DNA from: Muribaculaceae bacterium
Lineage (GTDB): Bacteria > Bacteroidota > Bacteroidia > Bacteroidales > Muribaculaceae
DNA length: 59,371 nucleotides
NCBI GenBank assembly: GCA_022510425.1
Contig: JAFLTO010000016.1
Coordinates: 1-59,371, forward strand
Direction: 5' to 3'
Positions 40,750-48,213 of the stretch are shown here, piece by piece (the stretch's first letter is position 1; the number at the start of each line of letters is the position of its first letter). A program made the position numbers and the translations under genes. A model generated the notes under the pieces. It did no database searches and was not told the DNA's origin. It was given only the letters and a program-made list of their open reading frames with translations.

Positions 40750-41127
40750 ATGAAAAAATTTTTATTTCTAATTTTATTTGTAATGTCAACAATCGGAAAC
40801 ATAGTTTCGTTGGCATCAACTAACAACACATCCTCTAATAGAGATTTGCCTATTAATTTAGATATTCATCAAGTAAAACGAAATCCTTCAGTAAAAAGGA
40901 CCCCTGGTATAATAGATATAGAAGTGTATTATAATGAGAATACGCATACTATTGAAATATTATATGATGGAGAAAGCATTGGAGAAGTTTTCATCTATCT
41001 TGATGATAAAATAGTAGGATATAGCAGTGACATTAATACCATAATTTCTCTTCCATCTGAGAATGGAAACTATAAAATAGAAATTATTACGGATTATTGG
41101 ATTGCAATAGGGTATATAGAATTATAA
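40750..41127 (+). CDS. Small exported DUF3244-like protein
   Basis: 125 residues with a signal peptide (about 1-22). The mature part is a small beta domain (IDIEVYYNENTHTIEILYDG, then GEVFIYLDDKIVGYSSD and ENGNYKIEIITD), typical of DUF3244 proteins that often lie beside Bacteroidetes regulators and secreted-peptide loci. A terminator follows. Function unknown. Confidence 0.7.
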   Translation: MKKFLFLILFVMSTIGNIVSLASTNNTSSNRDLPINLDIHQVKRNPSVKRTPGIIDIEVYYNENTHTIEILYDGESIGEVFIYLDDKIVGYSSDINTIISLPSENGNYKIEIITDYWIAIGYIEL

Positions 41128-41151
41128 AATAGGCACCATACCTCTTAAAAT

Positions 41152-41196
41152 AATGTAGGTCGGCATTTAAAAATCACCGACCTGCATTTTTTATTT
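41152..41196 (+). terminator. Rho-independent terminator after the DUF3244-like gene
   Basis: AATGTAGGTCGG pairs with CCGACCTGCATT (one T-G wobble) around a 13-base loop and runs into a T stretch. Confidence 0.85.
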
Positions 41197-41263
41197 ATTA
41201 AAATTTTATTACTAAGATTGTACATTTTTTAGTAATTAATGCATATTGGTTATTTGGGTTTAT

Positions 41264-41842
41264 TTAAGTTTTTATTTTTAATTTTGGTAAAGAGAGTTCA
41301 CAGTTAGGGAAAGTGGAACATTTCTGCAGGAAGATTGCATTATAAATAACTGCTATCTCTTGGAGTGATGATCCAGTTTCAATATTATAGTCAAAAGTGT
41401 TTATTAAGACGGTTTCCCAAAATTTTAAATTCTTTTGATTGTTGGAAATAATTACTTCTTTGAAAGATGGAATCAAACTGATTCCTTGGATTTCAATATA
41501 ATGACTTAAAGAAACTAAATCTAGAAATATACCGAAGCTCCTAATATATTTGTGAGCTTCTTGTAATTGTTGAATTTTAATTTTCCAATAATCTTCTAAC
41601 TTATAATTGGACGATGGAACTGCATAAAGAACATTAAGAGGAGAATTATAAAATAATGTAATAGCTTGTTGAAAAAGATTTTCCTTATTCTTGAAATACT
41701 TGTATAGAGTTCCTCTAGTAGTATGGGTTGCATCTTCAATCGTAGGAATCGAAATGGATTCATAGCTTTTAGTAAGGAAGAGAGGTAAAACGTTCTTTAG
41801 GATTTGTTCTTTCAATTTTTCGGTTTTGATGATTCTATTCAT
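41264..41842 (-). CDS. TetR-family transcriptional regulator
   Basis: 192 residues. N-terminal TetR helix-turn-helix: KEQILKNVLPLFLTKSYES followed by DATHTTRGTLYKYFKNKENLF. It is transcribed divergently from the seven-gene defence-like operon. A perfect 14-bp inverted repeat ending in TTTT stands immediately before its start codon and a structured 5' leader of about 260 bases lies further upstream. Likely controls itself and the divergent operon, by analogy with other TetR pairs. Confidence 0.88.
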   Translation of the reverse strand: MNRIIKTEKLKEQILKNVLPLFLTKSYESISIPTIEDATHTTRGTLYKYFKNKENLFQQAITLFYNSPLNVLYAVPSSNYKLEDYWKIKIQQLQEAHKYIRSFGIFLDLVSLSHYIEIQGISLIPSFKEVIISNNQKNLKFWETVLINTFDYNIETGSSLQEIAVIYNAIFLQKCSTFPNCELSLPKLKIKT

Positions 41843-41844
41843 AA

Positions 41845-41884
41845 AAGCAGGGATTTGCGGTTATTGTTTTGCAAATCCCTGCTT
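41845..41884 (-). terminator. Perfect 14-bp hairpin with T run directly before tetR (minus strand)
   Basis: AAGCAGGGATTTGC and GCAAATCCCTGCTT are exact inverted repeats around a 12-base loop. On the minus strand the stem ends in TTTT, two bases before the tetR ATG. It would stop transcription or mask the ribosome-binding region of the tetR mRNA. Confidence 0.7.
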
Positions 41885-42108
41885 AATATAATGAGGCACG
41901 AATCTGCACACAATCTCAAAGATGGGAACTGGTAAATCCCAAAGACGTTTTTGTACGCAGTTCGTGCCGTATTAGAAACAAATACGACACGGTTGCTTTC
42001 ATATTCACGTCTTTTCTATGAAAAATTACCAGTTTCTCTTTGAGAGTAAATATGTAAGCAATACAATAAAGCGACAGTCGTCACAAGTCAGCTTTTTATA
42101 TGCTTTTG
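41885..42108 (-). ncRNA. Candidate structured leader RNA upstream of tetR (or a separate small RNA)
   Basis: On the minus strand a -7 box TAAATTTG (42116-42109) is followed by a hairpin (about 42095-42068), then a GTGTCGTATT/AATACGGCAC stem (10 bp with one G-U), then GGCACGAACTGC which can instead pair with GCAGATTCGTGCC further on, and the terminator hairpin at 41884-41845. GGCAC is shared by both alternatives, so they exclude each other, as in attenuators and riboswitches. An imperfect 40-base inverted repeat (41912-41954 with 42004-42046) adds more pairing. The alternative is a mobile-element end. Ligand and function are unknown. Confidence 0.5.
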
Positions 42109-42135
42109 CAAATTTAATCAAATCAATTTATATTT

Positions 42136-42455
42136 TAAAATATTTGTTATAATATTTTAAAGAAAAGAATAATTTATAATTGCTTGATTTATAAATCTTT
42201 TATTTTATATTCAGCATGATGTTTATATATCAGTCTTTTTCTTTTTTGGATTGGTTTGTGTTAAAAGCTTATATAATCTTTATAAATAAAGGTGATATTA
42301 TGAATTTATTTCCTATTTACCCATATGATTTATTTAATTAGAAAAAGTAATTATGTAACTTTTAGAATGATAATACTTTACAAAAAAATTCATATAACAA
42401 ACGTTATATTTATTGTCAAAAAAATTTCTATTCTGAAAATAAAATATTAAATTTG
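42136..42455 (+). promoter_or_regulatory. Promoter of the defence-like operon with operator-like palindrome
   Basis: TATAACAAACGTTATA (42393-42408) has perfect 6-bp arms TATAAC/GTTATA and lies exactly 39 bases upstream of the -7 box TAAATTTG (42448-42455). A weaker copy (TAAAATATTTGTTATA, 42136-42151) lies 19 bases before the minus-strand -7 box of the tetR leader. The remaining bases of this divergent region are AT-rich with no gene. Confidence 0.6.
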
Positions 42456-42528
42456 AAAACCACATTATGTGTGTATTATTATTTATTTTTTAAAATTTAA
42501 ATTTTAAATAATTATAATTCAAGAAAAT

Positions 42529-42903
42529 ATGGGTAGTACAGGTACAGGAAGATTTACAGATTATCCCGGTAATCCCAAACCAATTAAAGGAGTTGTAGGG
42601 CCAGATCCCAAAGAGGATAAGTGTGAACTAGCGATCTCAACTGAGCTTGAAGATGTGCAAACTAGTGAATATTATAACCAATATGGTAAAGTTCCGGAAC
42701 AAGGTTCACTTGTTACAATAGGATTTAGAAAGAGAATAGTAGCTCTCAGTAAAGAAAAATTAACCATCGGGAGTCTACCTACTAAATATAATTATTTACT
42801 AGGATGTATAGAAAACGGATTCAATTATACCGGTGAGGTAGAAGATTCTGATGATGGTTGTGTCCCCTTTATTAAAATAGCTGTAACACCAAATTTGAAA
42901 TAA
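42529..42903 (+). CDS. Small protein with Gly-rich N-terminus, candidate substrate for nucleobase conjugation
   Basis: 124 residues starting MGSTGTGRFTDYPGNPKP, then an acidic and beta-rich body (KCELAISTELEDVQTSEYY, VTIGFRKRIVALSKEKL). No signal peptide or catalytic motif. It is the first gene of the operon and the QueC-like gene is third. QueC-like enzymes of other defence systems (QatC with QatB, type IV CBASS) are reported to attach a deazaguanine-type base to a partner protein at an N-terminal glycine. The exposed Met-Gly-Ser start makes this the natural candidate here, by inference only. Confidence 0.6.
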   Translation: MGSTGTGRFTDYPGNPKPIKGVVGPDPKEDKCELAISTELEDVQTSEYYNQYGKVPEQGSLVTIGFRKRIVALSKEKLTIGSLPTKYNYLLGCIENGFNYTGEVEDSDDGCVPFIKIAVTPNLK

Positions 42904-42913
42904 AAATTTAATC

Positions 42914-44227
42914 ATGGTATTACTAATTGGAGATATTTTGATTGATGTATCTCTCAGTCATAATAATTCCGAAGATAAAATGAGACTAGGAGGTATCATA
43001 CATGCGGCAAGAGCATTATGGGCTTTAGGAATTGAATATGGAGTTGCATATTTTGCCCCAGATTATTTGGATGAACATATCATAGCTGGGTTAAAAGAAT
43101 ATAAATGTAAGGAAATCATTAAACTCGGGCACGTTATTGATAATCCATATGTCATATTGATAAAGGAAGCACGTGAAATTGGTAATCAAGGATATGATTT
43201 TTTATGTAGAGAATCTATAAATATTAAATATATAGAATATACTTTAAATAGAATTAAAGAGTTTGAAAAGATTCTGATTATATCCGGTAATTTTGATTTG
43301 AAAATAATCTCTAATTATATAAAAGATGATCAAAAGGTAAGTTTAGACTTTGCAAATAATGTAAAATCTGTAGAAGATCTCCCATCAACAATTAAATATG
43401 ATACATTATTTTTATCATCTTCTTCAGATATTTTTAAAAGGAATTATTTCAATTTTGAAGATTTCAAAGATTTATTTGAAAAAAATACTCATAAATTGGT
43501 CGTAAAAGAAAATAGAGGTGGTTCCATAGGTTATATATATGAGTCTAAAAAAAAATTTGACATTCCTTGTTTTATTACTCCAATTATACATTCTGTTGGA
43601 GTTGGAGATGTATTTGATATAGTCTCTTTTGTTTCCAATTATAATGATTTTGAAGATCGATTATATTATGCTTCATGGATAGCTCAAGAGTATGCTAAAA
43701 CAACTTTTGTAAATGAATTTAAATTACAGGTAGAACGGTCTTTTAATATTGAGATAGAAGATCTCAAGCAAATTGAAGGATGCTTTTTACCATGGGAAGA
43801 AAGAAAAAAATGTCAGATTTACATAGCTGCACCTGACTTTGATTATGTTGATACAGGTATAATTGATAAGATTGAAGAGTGCTTGAAATATCATAATTTT
43901 GATCCAAAGAGACCGATTAAATTAAATGGACAACTTTCTGATAAACCAACTATGCCAGAAAGAAAAAGATTGTTTAATAAAGATATGAACTTATTAAACA
44001 GTTGCAACGCTTTGATTGGTATTTACCTCTATGATGATCCAGGCACCTTTATAGAAATGGCTATAACATGGGCAAATAAAAAACCTGTCATATTATTTGA
44101 TCCCAAGATGTTCTCGAATAATTGCATGTTAGTTGGCATTTCAAATAAAATAATATGTGATTTAGACTCTCTGATAGATGAAATTTTTAGAATATATTCT
44201 AAAATGTATAAAAATGGAACTCTCTAA
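42914..44227 (+). CDS. PfkB-type kinase fused to a nucleoside 2-deoxyribosyltransferase-like domain
   Basis: 437 residues. The N-terminal domain (about 1-285) is a ribokinase/PfkB fold: MVLLIGDILIDV, the sugar-binding GGIIHAARALWALG, and the active-site SVGVGDVFD (Asp232 as base). The C-terminal domain (about 297-430) has IYIAAPDF, then DPGTFIEMA (about 375-383, Glu as nucleophile) and KKPVILFDP, typical of nucleoside deoxyribosyltransferases. Together they could split and phosphorylate (deoxy)nucleosides, possibly supplying or recycling a modified base. The start lies 10 bases after the first gene; the 3' end overlaps the QueC-like gene by 14 bases. Confidence 0.78.
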   Translation: MVLLIGDILIDVSLSHNNSEDKMRLGGIIHAARALWALGIEYGVAYFAPDYLDEHIIAGLKEYKCKEIIKLGHVIDNPYVILIKEAREIGNQGYDFLCRESINIKYIEYTLNRIKEFEKILIISGNFDLKIISNYIKDDQKVSLDFANNVKSVEDLPSTIKYDTLFLSSSSDIFKRNYFNFEDFKDLFEKNTHKLVVKENRGGSIGYIYESKKKFDIPCFITPIIHSVGVGDVFDIVSFVSNYNDFEDRLYYASWIAQEYAKTTFVNEFKLQVERSFNIEIEDLKQIEGCFLPWEERKKCQIYIAAPDFDYVDTGIIDKIEECLKYHNFDPKRPIKLNGQLSDKPTMPERKRLFNKDMNLLNSCNALIGIYLYDDPGTFIEMAITWANKKPVILFDPKMFSNNCMLVGISNKIICDLDSLIDEIFRIYSKMYKNGTL

Positions 44228-44858
44228 AGGCGTAATTTTAGTATCTGGTGGTTTAGATTCCACGACTCTTATGTATTTATTTAGAAGAGAAAGAATAGAA
44301 TTTGTACCTTTATTTATTAATTATGGTCAGCATTGCGCAAAGCAAGAGCTTGATACTTTAAAACAAGTGATTCCTATAGAATATAAAGATAAAATAGAAA
44401 TATTAGATGTTTCTTGCATTTTTAAATATTCAACATCTCGTTTTATTAAACCAGCTAATTTATGGAAAGAACAAATAAAAGCAGATGATTTATATATTCC
44501 ATATAGAAATGTCTTATTACTAACAATAGCAGCATCTTTTGCACAAACATTAGGGTTAAATAAGGTTTATTCTGCTTTTATTAATAGTAATCATGCTAAA
44601 GAAATTGATTGTTCTTCTGAATTTTTTAATAAATTAGATAATTTCTTATCTGAGTATGGCTCTGTTAAAATTGAGATGCCGTTTAGAAATTTTTCCAAAT
44701 ATGAAGTTGCTAAATTAGGAATTGAACTTAAAGCTCCTATAGGTAAAACGTTTTCCTGTCAGGCATCTGAAGAGATTCCATGTGGTGCATGTCCCAACTG
44801 TGTTGATCGATTAGATGCTCTTCACATGATAAGTCAGGAATTTAGAAAAAATGTGTGA
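44214..44858 (+). CDS. QueC-like deazapurine enzyme (defence-associated)
   Basis: 214 residues from the ATG at 44214 (the upstream in-frame start at 44178 is unlikely). PP-loop ATPase motif SGGLDS (residues 11-16), YIPYRNVLLLTIAASFAQ as in QueC, and a zinc site with Cys182, Cys190, Cys193 and Cys196 (CGACPNC). Classical QueC makes preQ0 from CDG. No QueD, QueE or QueF gene is present, so it does not act in local queuosine synthesis; it fits the QueC-like conjugating enzymes of defence systems. It overlaps both neighbours. Confidence 0.85.
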   Translation: MELSKGVILVSGGLDSTTLMYLFRRERIEFVPLFINYGQHCAKQELDTLKQVIPIEYKDKIEILDVSCIFKYSTSRFIKPANLWKEQIKADDLYIPYRNVLLLTIAASFAQTLGLNKVYSAFINSNHAKEIDCSSEFFNKLDNFLSEYGSVKIEMPFRNFSKYEVAKLGIELKAPIGKTFSCQASEEIPCGACPNCVDRLDALHMISQEFRKNV

Positions 44859-45477
44859 GATAAAAACAAAACAAGCATTAAAATTAAAGAGATTTATTCT
44901 GTCTCTTCATGATTTTAAATTAATAGAGCCAGAAGTGTGTCCCTATGGAAACCATATTGGAGCAATTTTGGCTGATACAATTCTGCAAGCGGGCTTAAAT
45001 TACAATTTAGTAGTGCGACCTAGAGTAGAATCAATTATTTGTAATTATCCTTCATCTAATACGCTTTCAAATTTTAATAAACTTCTTAGTGTAGAAGGTT
45101 TTGAAGTTGTCTTAAATTGGAAACATCAAGAAAAAATTACGAGATTACATGCATTAATTTCCTTATTAATAGAAAATAAAATTGATACGGTAAAAGAATT
45201 GATTTTATTCTTACAAATATATGAAAATGTTAACCTAATAAAAAGGATTAAAGGAATAGGAAATAAAACTTGTGATTATATGATGAAACTTTTGGGTTTC
45301 GATATAGTTCCAGTAGATAGACATATAAAATCATTTATTGATCATGCTCATATTGATTCAAAGGATTATAATGATATTAGATTAGTTGTTTCATATACAG
45401 CTGATTTTATGTCAATTTCTCGAAGATGTTTAGATTACAGTATTTGGCTATATATGAAAAATAATATTAGAGTTTAG
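44851..45477 (+). CDS. OGG-like HhH-GPD glycosylase/lyase (type IV CBASS accessory-like)
   Basis: 208 residues. The helix-hairpin-helix-GPD core KGIGNKTCDYMMKLLG holds the catalytic Lys139 and VPVDRHIKSF holds Asp156, at the spacing of 8-oxoguanine glycosylases (Lys249/Asp268 in human OGG1). The upstream part is divergent and short. OGG-like proteins accompany QueC-like ones in type IV CBASS. It may recognise or release a modified purine from nucleic acid or protein. The start overlaps the QueC-like stop by eight bases. Confidence 0.8.
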   Translation: MCEIKTKQALKLKRFILSLHDFKLIEPEVCPYGNHIGAILADTILQAGLNYNLVVRPRVESIICNYPSSNTLSNFNKLLSVEGFEVVLNWKHQEKITRLHALISLLIENKIDTVKELILFLQIYENVNLIKRIKGIGNKTCDYMMKLLGFDIVPVDRHIKSFIDHAHIDSKDYNDIRLVVSYTADFMSISRRCLDYSIWLYMKNNIRV

Positions 45478-45529
45478 TGTTTTAAATGTTTTTAAATTAA
45501 TATAAAATGAAAGTTTAAATCAATATAAT

Positions 45530-46819
45530 ATGAAAGATTTTAGAATTTGGATAGATGAAAATAAATGTCGTTTAAGTTACGACGTGTATGGTTTATTTTT
45601 TGATAGTTATCGTTGTTTTATTAATGATATCGACAGACCTGCATATCTTTTAGCCTATCAAGGTTTAATGCAATATATACGAGAAAATATATTAAATAAC
45701 TCTGCGAGACCCAATGGTATTACAGAAGGAGAGTGGGAAAATAAATATTTAAAACTATTAAGGGATGATAATAAGTGGGATGAAATAGTATTTAAATGTA
45801 CACAACAAAAAGAAGATGTAGCTCAACATAAAGATGCTATTATGAACCTTTCCAATGAAGTAAGGGATAAGTTCCCATTGTGGAGGCAATTCAGAAATAT
45901 TTGTGCTCATTACAAGGGTTATGATTTAAATAAAGCTCATACACTGACTTTATATTCTTTTATTGAACAGTACTTATTTTCATTACATGCATTAGGAGGA
46001 GTAGAAACTCTAATTCAACAATTCGATGATTTTTATAATCCATTAATAACTTCTGAACATGCTGATATAAAGCCCTTACTAGATAAAATAAAGGATTCTG
46101 TTAATGAAGCGGAATATAATAAATTTTTCTCTGAAGTTCATAAAATTTGTTCCAAACATGGGGGATATTTTAAGAATAGATTTTATGAATTTGTTCATAA
46201 GGTAATTACCGAATGTTCTGAATCAGTTAGAAAGGCAGTAATTAATTTTATATGCACAGATGACTCCATAATGGATCGATTTTTAGATACTTATCCCCAA
46301 GATTGTCTTCAAATTCTTTATAATTATAAAGACACTCATAATTTTTGGTACATAAGATTACCAAATTTGCGTCACAAACTTATTATACTTGCATTATTAT
46401 TAGATTCAGGATTAATTCCAGATTATGATCAAGAGCAGGCTATGAGGAAATGTCTTAGTGCATCAGAAAATTTGTCTAATACACAATATGAAGATATTCC
46501 CAAAGAAATTCTAGACATTTTAAATGACAAAGGATATTTTGATTTATTTTTAGATATTTTCTTTAATCGTTCTCATACAGCGTATCACTATGATTCAATA
46601 TGTTATAGAACTGATTTTTATATTGACATGGTAAATATAATGCGTTGGAATGAAAAATATGTATCGAATTTGATTGATGTCTTTAGAAACCTTCCTTATC
46701 CTTATACTTTATGTGATAGGATGAAAAAAATGTACACAGAGAATGAAAGATATAAAAAAACTATAGATGATATATGTAAAGAAAAAAATTGGGTTTTACC
46801 AGCTTGTATTAAAGATTAA
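45530..46819 (+). CDS. HEPN-domain protein (candidate RNase effector)
   Basis: 429 residues. The N-terminal half is helical and contains RNICAH (Arg122 to His127), the Rx4H signature of HEPN RNases, preceded by VRDKFPLWRQF. The C-terminal half is a helical domain of unknown type. It starts 52 bases after the OGG-like gene with no terminator between them, so it is likely in the same operon. HEPN RNases are common effectors or toxins in abortive-infection systems. Whether it is an effector, or part of the sensing, is open. Confidence 0.65.
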   Translation: MKDFRIWIDENKCRLSYDVYGLFFDSYRCFINDIDRPAYLLAYQGLMQYIRENILNNSARPNGITEGEWENKYLKLLRDDNKWDEIVFKCTQQKEDVAQHKDAIMNLSNEVRDKFPLWRQFRNICAHYKGYDLNKAHTLTLYSFIEQYLFSLHALGGVETLIQQFDDFYNPLITSEHADIKPLLDKIKDSVNEAEYNKFFSEVHKICSKHGGYFKNRFYEFVHKVITECSESVRKAVINFICTDDSIMDRFLDTYPQDCLQILYNYKDTHNFWYIRLPNLRHKLIILALLLDSGLIPDYDQEQAMRKCLSASENLSNTQYEDIPKEILDILNDKGYFDLFLDIFFNRSHTAYHYDSICYRTDFYIDMVNIMRWNEKYVSNLIDVFRNLPYPYTLCDRMKKMYTENERYKKTIDDICKEKNWVLPACIKD

Positions 46820-46910
46820 TATTAATGGTGTTTAATATATTTTTTATGATATATTATTAACTGTGATAAAATGAGTATGTTATTTGAATTTTATTAAAAA
46901 GAATTATTTT

Positions 46911-47621
46911 ATGAGTCTCAAGGAAGATATTCTAAAAAAAGCCCAAGAAATAGAATCAGAAGATTTTATTGTTGATGATGTTTCCTCAGTTCCAACAATT
47001 TCTAACAGCAAACTAACCTTTGGATGTAAAGGATTAGAATTTGATGCTACAGTACTCTATATTGATATGAGAGGGTCTACCTCAATTCTTAATAATCATA
47101 GAAAAAGGGTTGTGGCAAAAATTCATATGTTATATTATCATGCGATTGTAAGAATAGCTCAAGAAGAGGAAGGTGAAATTCGTAGTTTTAATGGAGATAG
47201 CCTTTTAGTTTTCTTTCCTGGCAAATCAAGTGAAAATATTTCAAATGCTGTAAGAGCTGCCATGAAAATGGTTTATGCAATTAATAATTTGTTAAATGAT
47301 AATTTAAAACGTTATTCTGATATAGACTTTGGGATTGGTATAGATTTTGGGAAAATTTTGGCTACCAAGGTTGGAATTGGGGGAAATAACGAAACAAAAG
47401 ATTTAATTTGGATTGGTAATCCAGTAAATAAATCTACAAAAATTAGTGATAATTGCCATAATCCATATAATATCGGTATTTCAGATACAGTTTATAAAAA
47501 ACTTGAAGATTATGTTAAGTATAATAATAGAAATGCAAATATATGGAAAAAAGAATCATTTAAATATAATAACCAATCGGAATTTTATTACTCAACAAAT
47601 TATTATTGTATAATTAATTAG
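46911..47621 (+). CDS. Class III nucleotide cyclase, Pycsar PycC-like
   Basis: About 236 residues from the ATG at 46911 (preferred to a TTG at 46884). A class III cyclase core: metal-binding Asp52 in LYIDMRGSTS, Asp96 in FNGDSLLVFF, and WIGNPVNKSTKIS with Asn173 and Lys177 where cyclases usually have Arg. It has no membrane or receptor domain, like PycC of Pycsar, which makes cCMP or cUMP on phage infection. The next gene, three bases later, is a Pycsar-type membrane effector. Which base it uses cannot be read reliably. Confidence 0.85.
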   Translation: MSLKEDILKKAQEIESEDFIVDDVSSVPTISNSKLTFGCKGLEFDATVLYIDMRGSTSILNNHRKRVVAKIHMLYYHAIVRIAQEEEGEIRSFNGDSLLVFFPGKSSENISNAVRAAMKMVYAINNLLNDNLKRYSDIDFGIGIDFGKILATKVGIGGNNETKDLIWIGNPVNKSTKISDNCHNPYNIGISDTVYKKLEDYVKYNNRNANIWKKESFKYNNQSEFYYSTNYYCIIN

Positions 47622-47624
47622 ATA

Positions 47625-48185
47625 ATGGATCCTGTTTATAAAGATGAAATTACAAGTGATATACATGATCAAATTATTAGATGGACAGAAAACTGTGATA
47701 CTAAATCTTCAATAATTCTAGCTTTTATTGGAGTAATTTTATCTATTTTATTTACAAGTGAATTTATATTAAATACTTTAACTGAACAAATTCATAACAT
47801 AATTATTTATTATTGTAATAAAATAGGTGACTTTAGTTTGAGGTCTACTTTAATGTTTGTTACACTAATTTCTTTTCTTATATTAGTCTTTATTTCCTGT
47901 AATTTTTTAATAAAATCTTTAAAAGCCAATATCAATTGCTCAGAGGATTCCCTACTTTTCTTTGGTAAAATTGCTCAATTTACTAAAGAAGAATATATTA
48001 ATAAATTTCGCGATACTTCTGAAATAGATTTAAAATTAGATAAACTTTCACAAATATATATATGTGCTAAAATTTGCATGAATAAATTTTTTTATTACAA
48101 TAAAAGCATTACATATCTAAAAGCATCAATAATAATTTTTATTTTTTTCATAATATTTTTGATAGTAGTAAAGGCATATTATTGA
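47625..48185 (+). CDS. Pycsar-type transmembrane effector (PycTM-like)
   Basis: 186 residues. WTENCDTKSSIILAFIG at the first membrane segment (about 28-44), a second segment (about 73-93), then DSLLFFGKIAQFTKEEY and LDKLSQIYICAKICMNKF, and a final membrane helix (about 163-184). This pattern is that of Pycsar effector proteins, which respond to the cyclic pyrimidine signal by damaging the membrane. It begins three bases after the cyclase stop and is the last gene of the operon. Confidence 0.88.
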   Translation: MDPVYKDEITSDIHDQIIRWTENCDTKSSIILAFIGVILSILFTSEFILNTLTEQIHNIIIYYCNKIGDFSLRSTLMFVTLISFLILVFISCNFLIKSLKANINCSEDSLLFFGKIAQFTKEEYINKFRDTSEIDLKLDKLSQIYICAKICMNKFFYYNKSITYLKASIIIFIFFIIFLIVVKAYY

Positions 48186-48213
48186 TTAATATAAATTATA
48201 GATTTGAAAAATT

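Noticed and set aside
42529..45477. Reading the first four defence genes as a complete Qat system
   Set aside because: There is no QatA-type ATPase and no TatD-type nuclease; only the QueC-like gene and a Met-Gly protein are comparable.
42529..48185. Reading the operon as type IV CBASS
   Set aside because: No CD-NTase (no GS...DxD nucleotidyltransferase) was seen and no TGT-like gene; the signal enzyme is a class III cyclase with a Pycsar effector.
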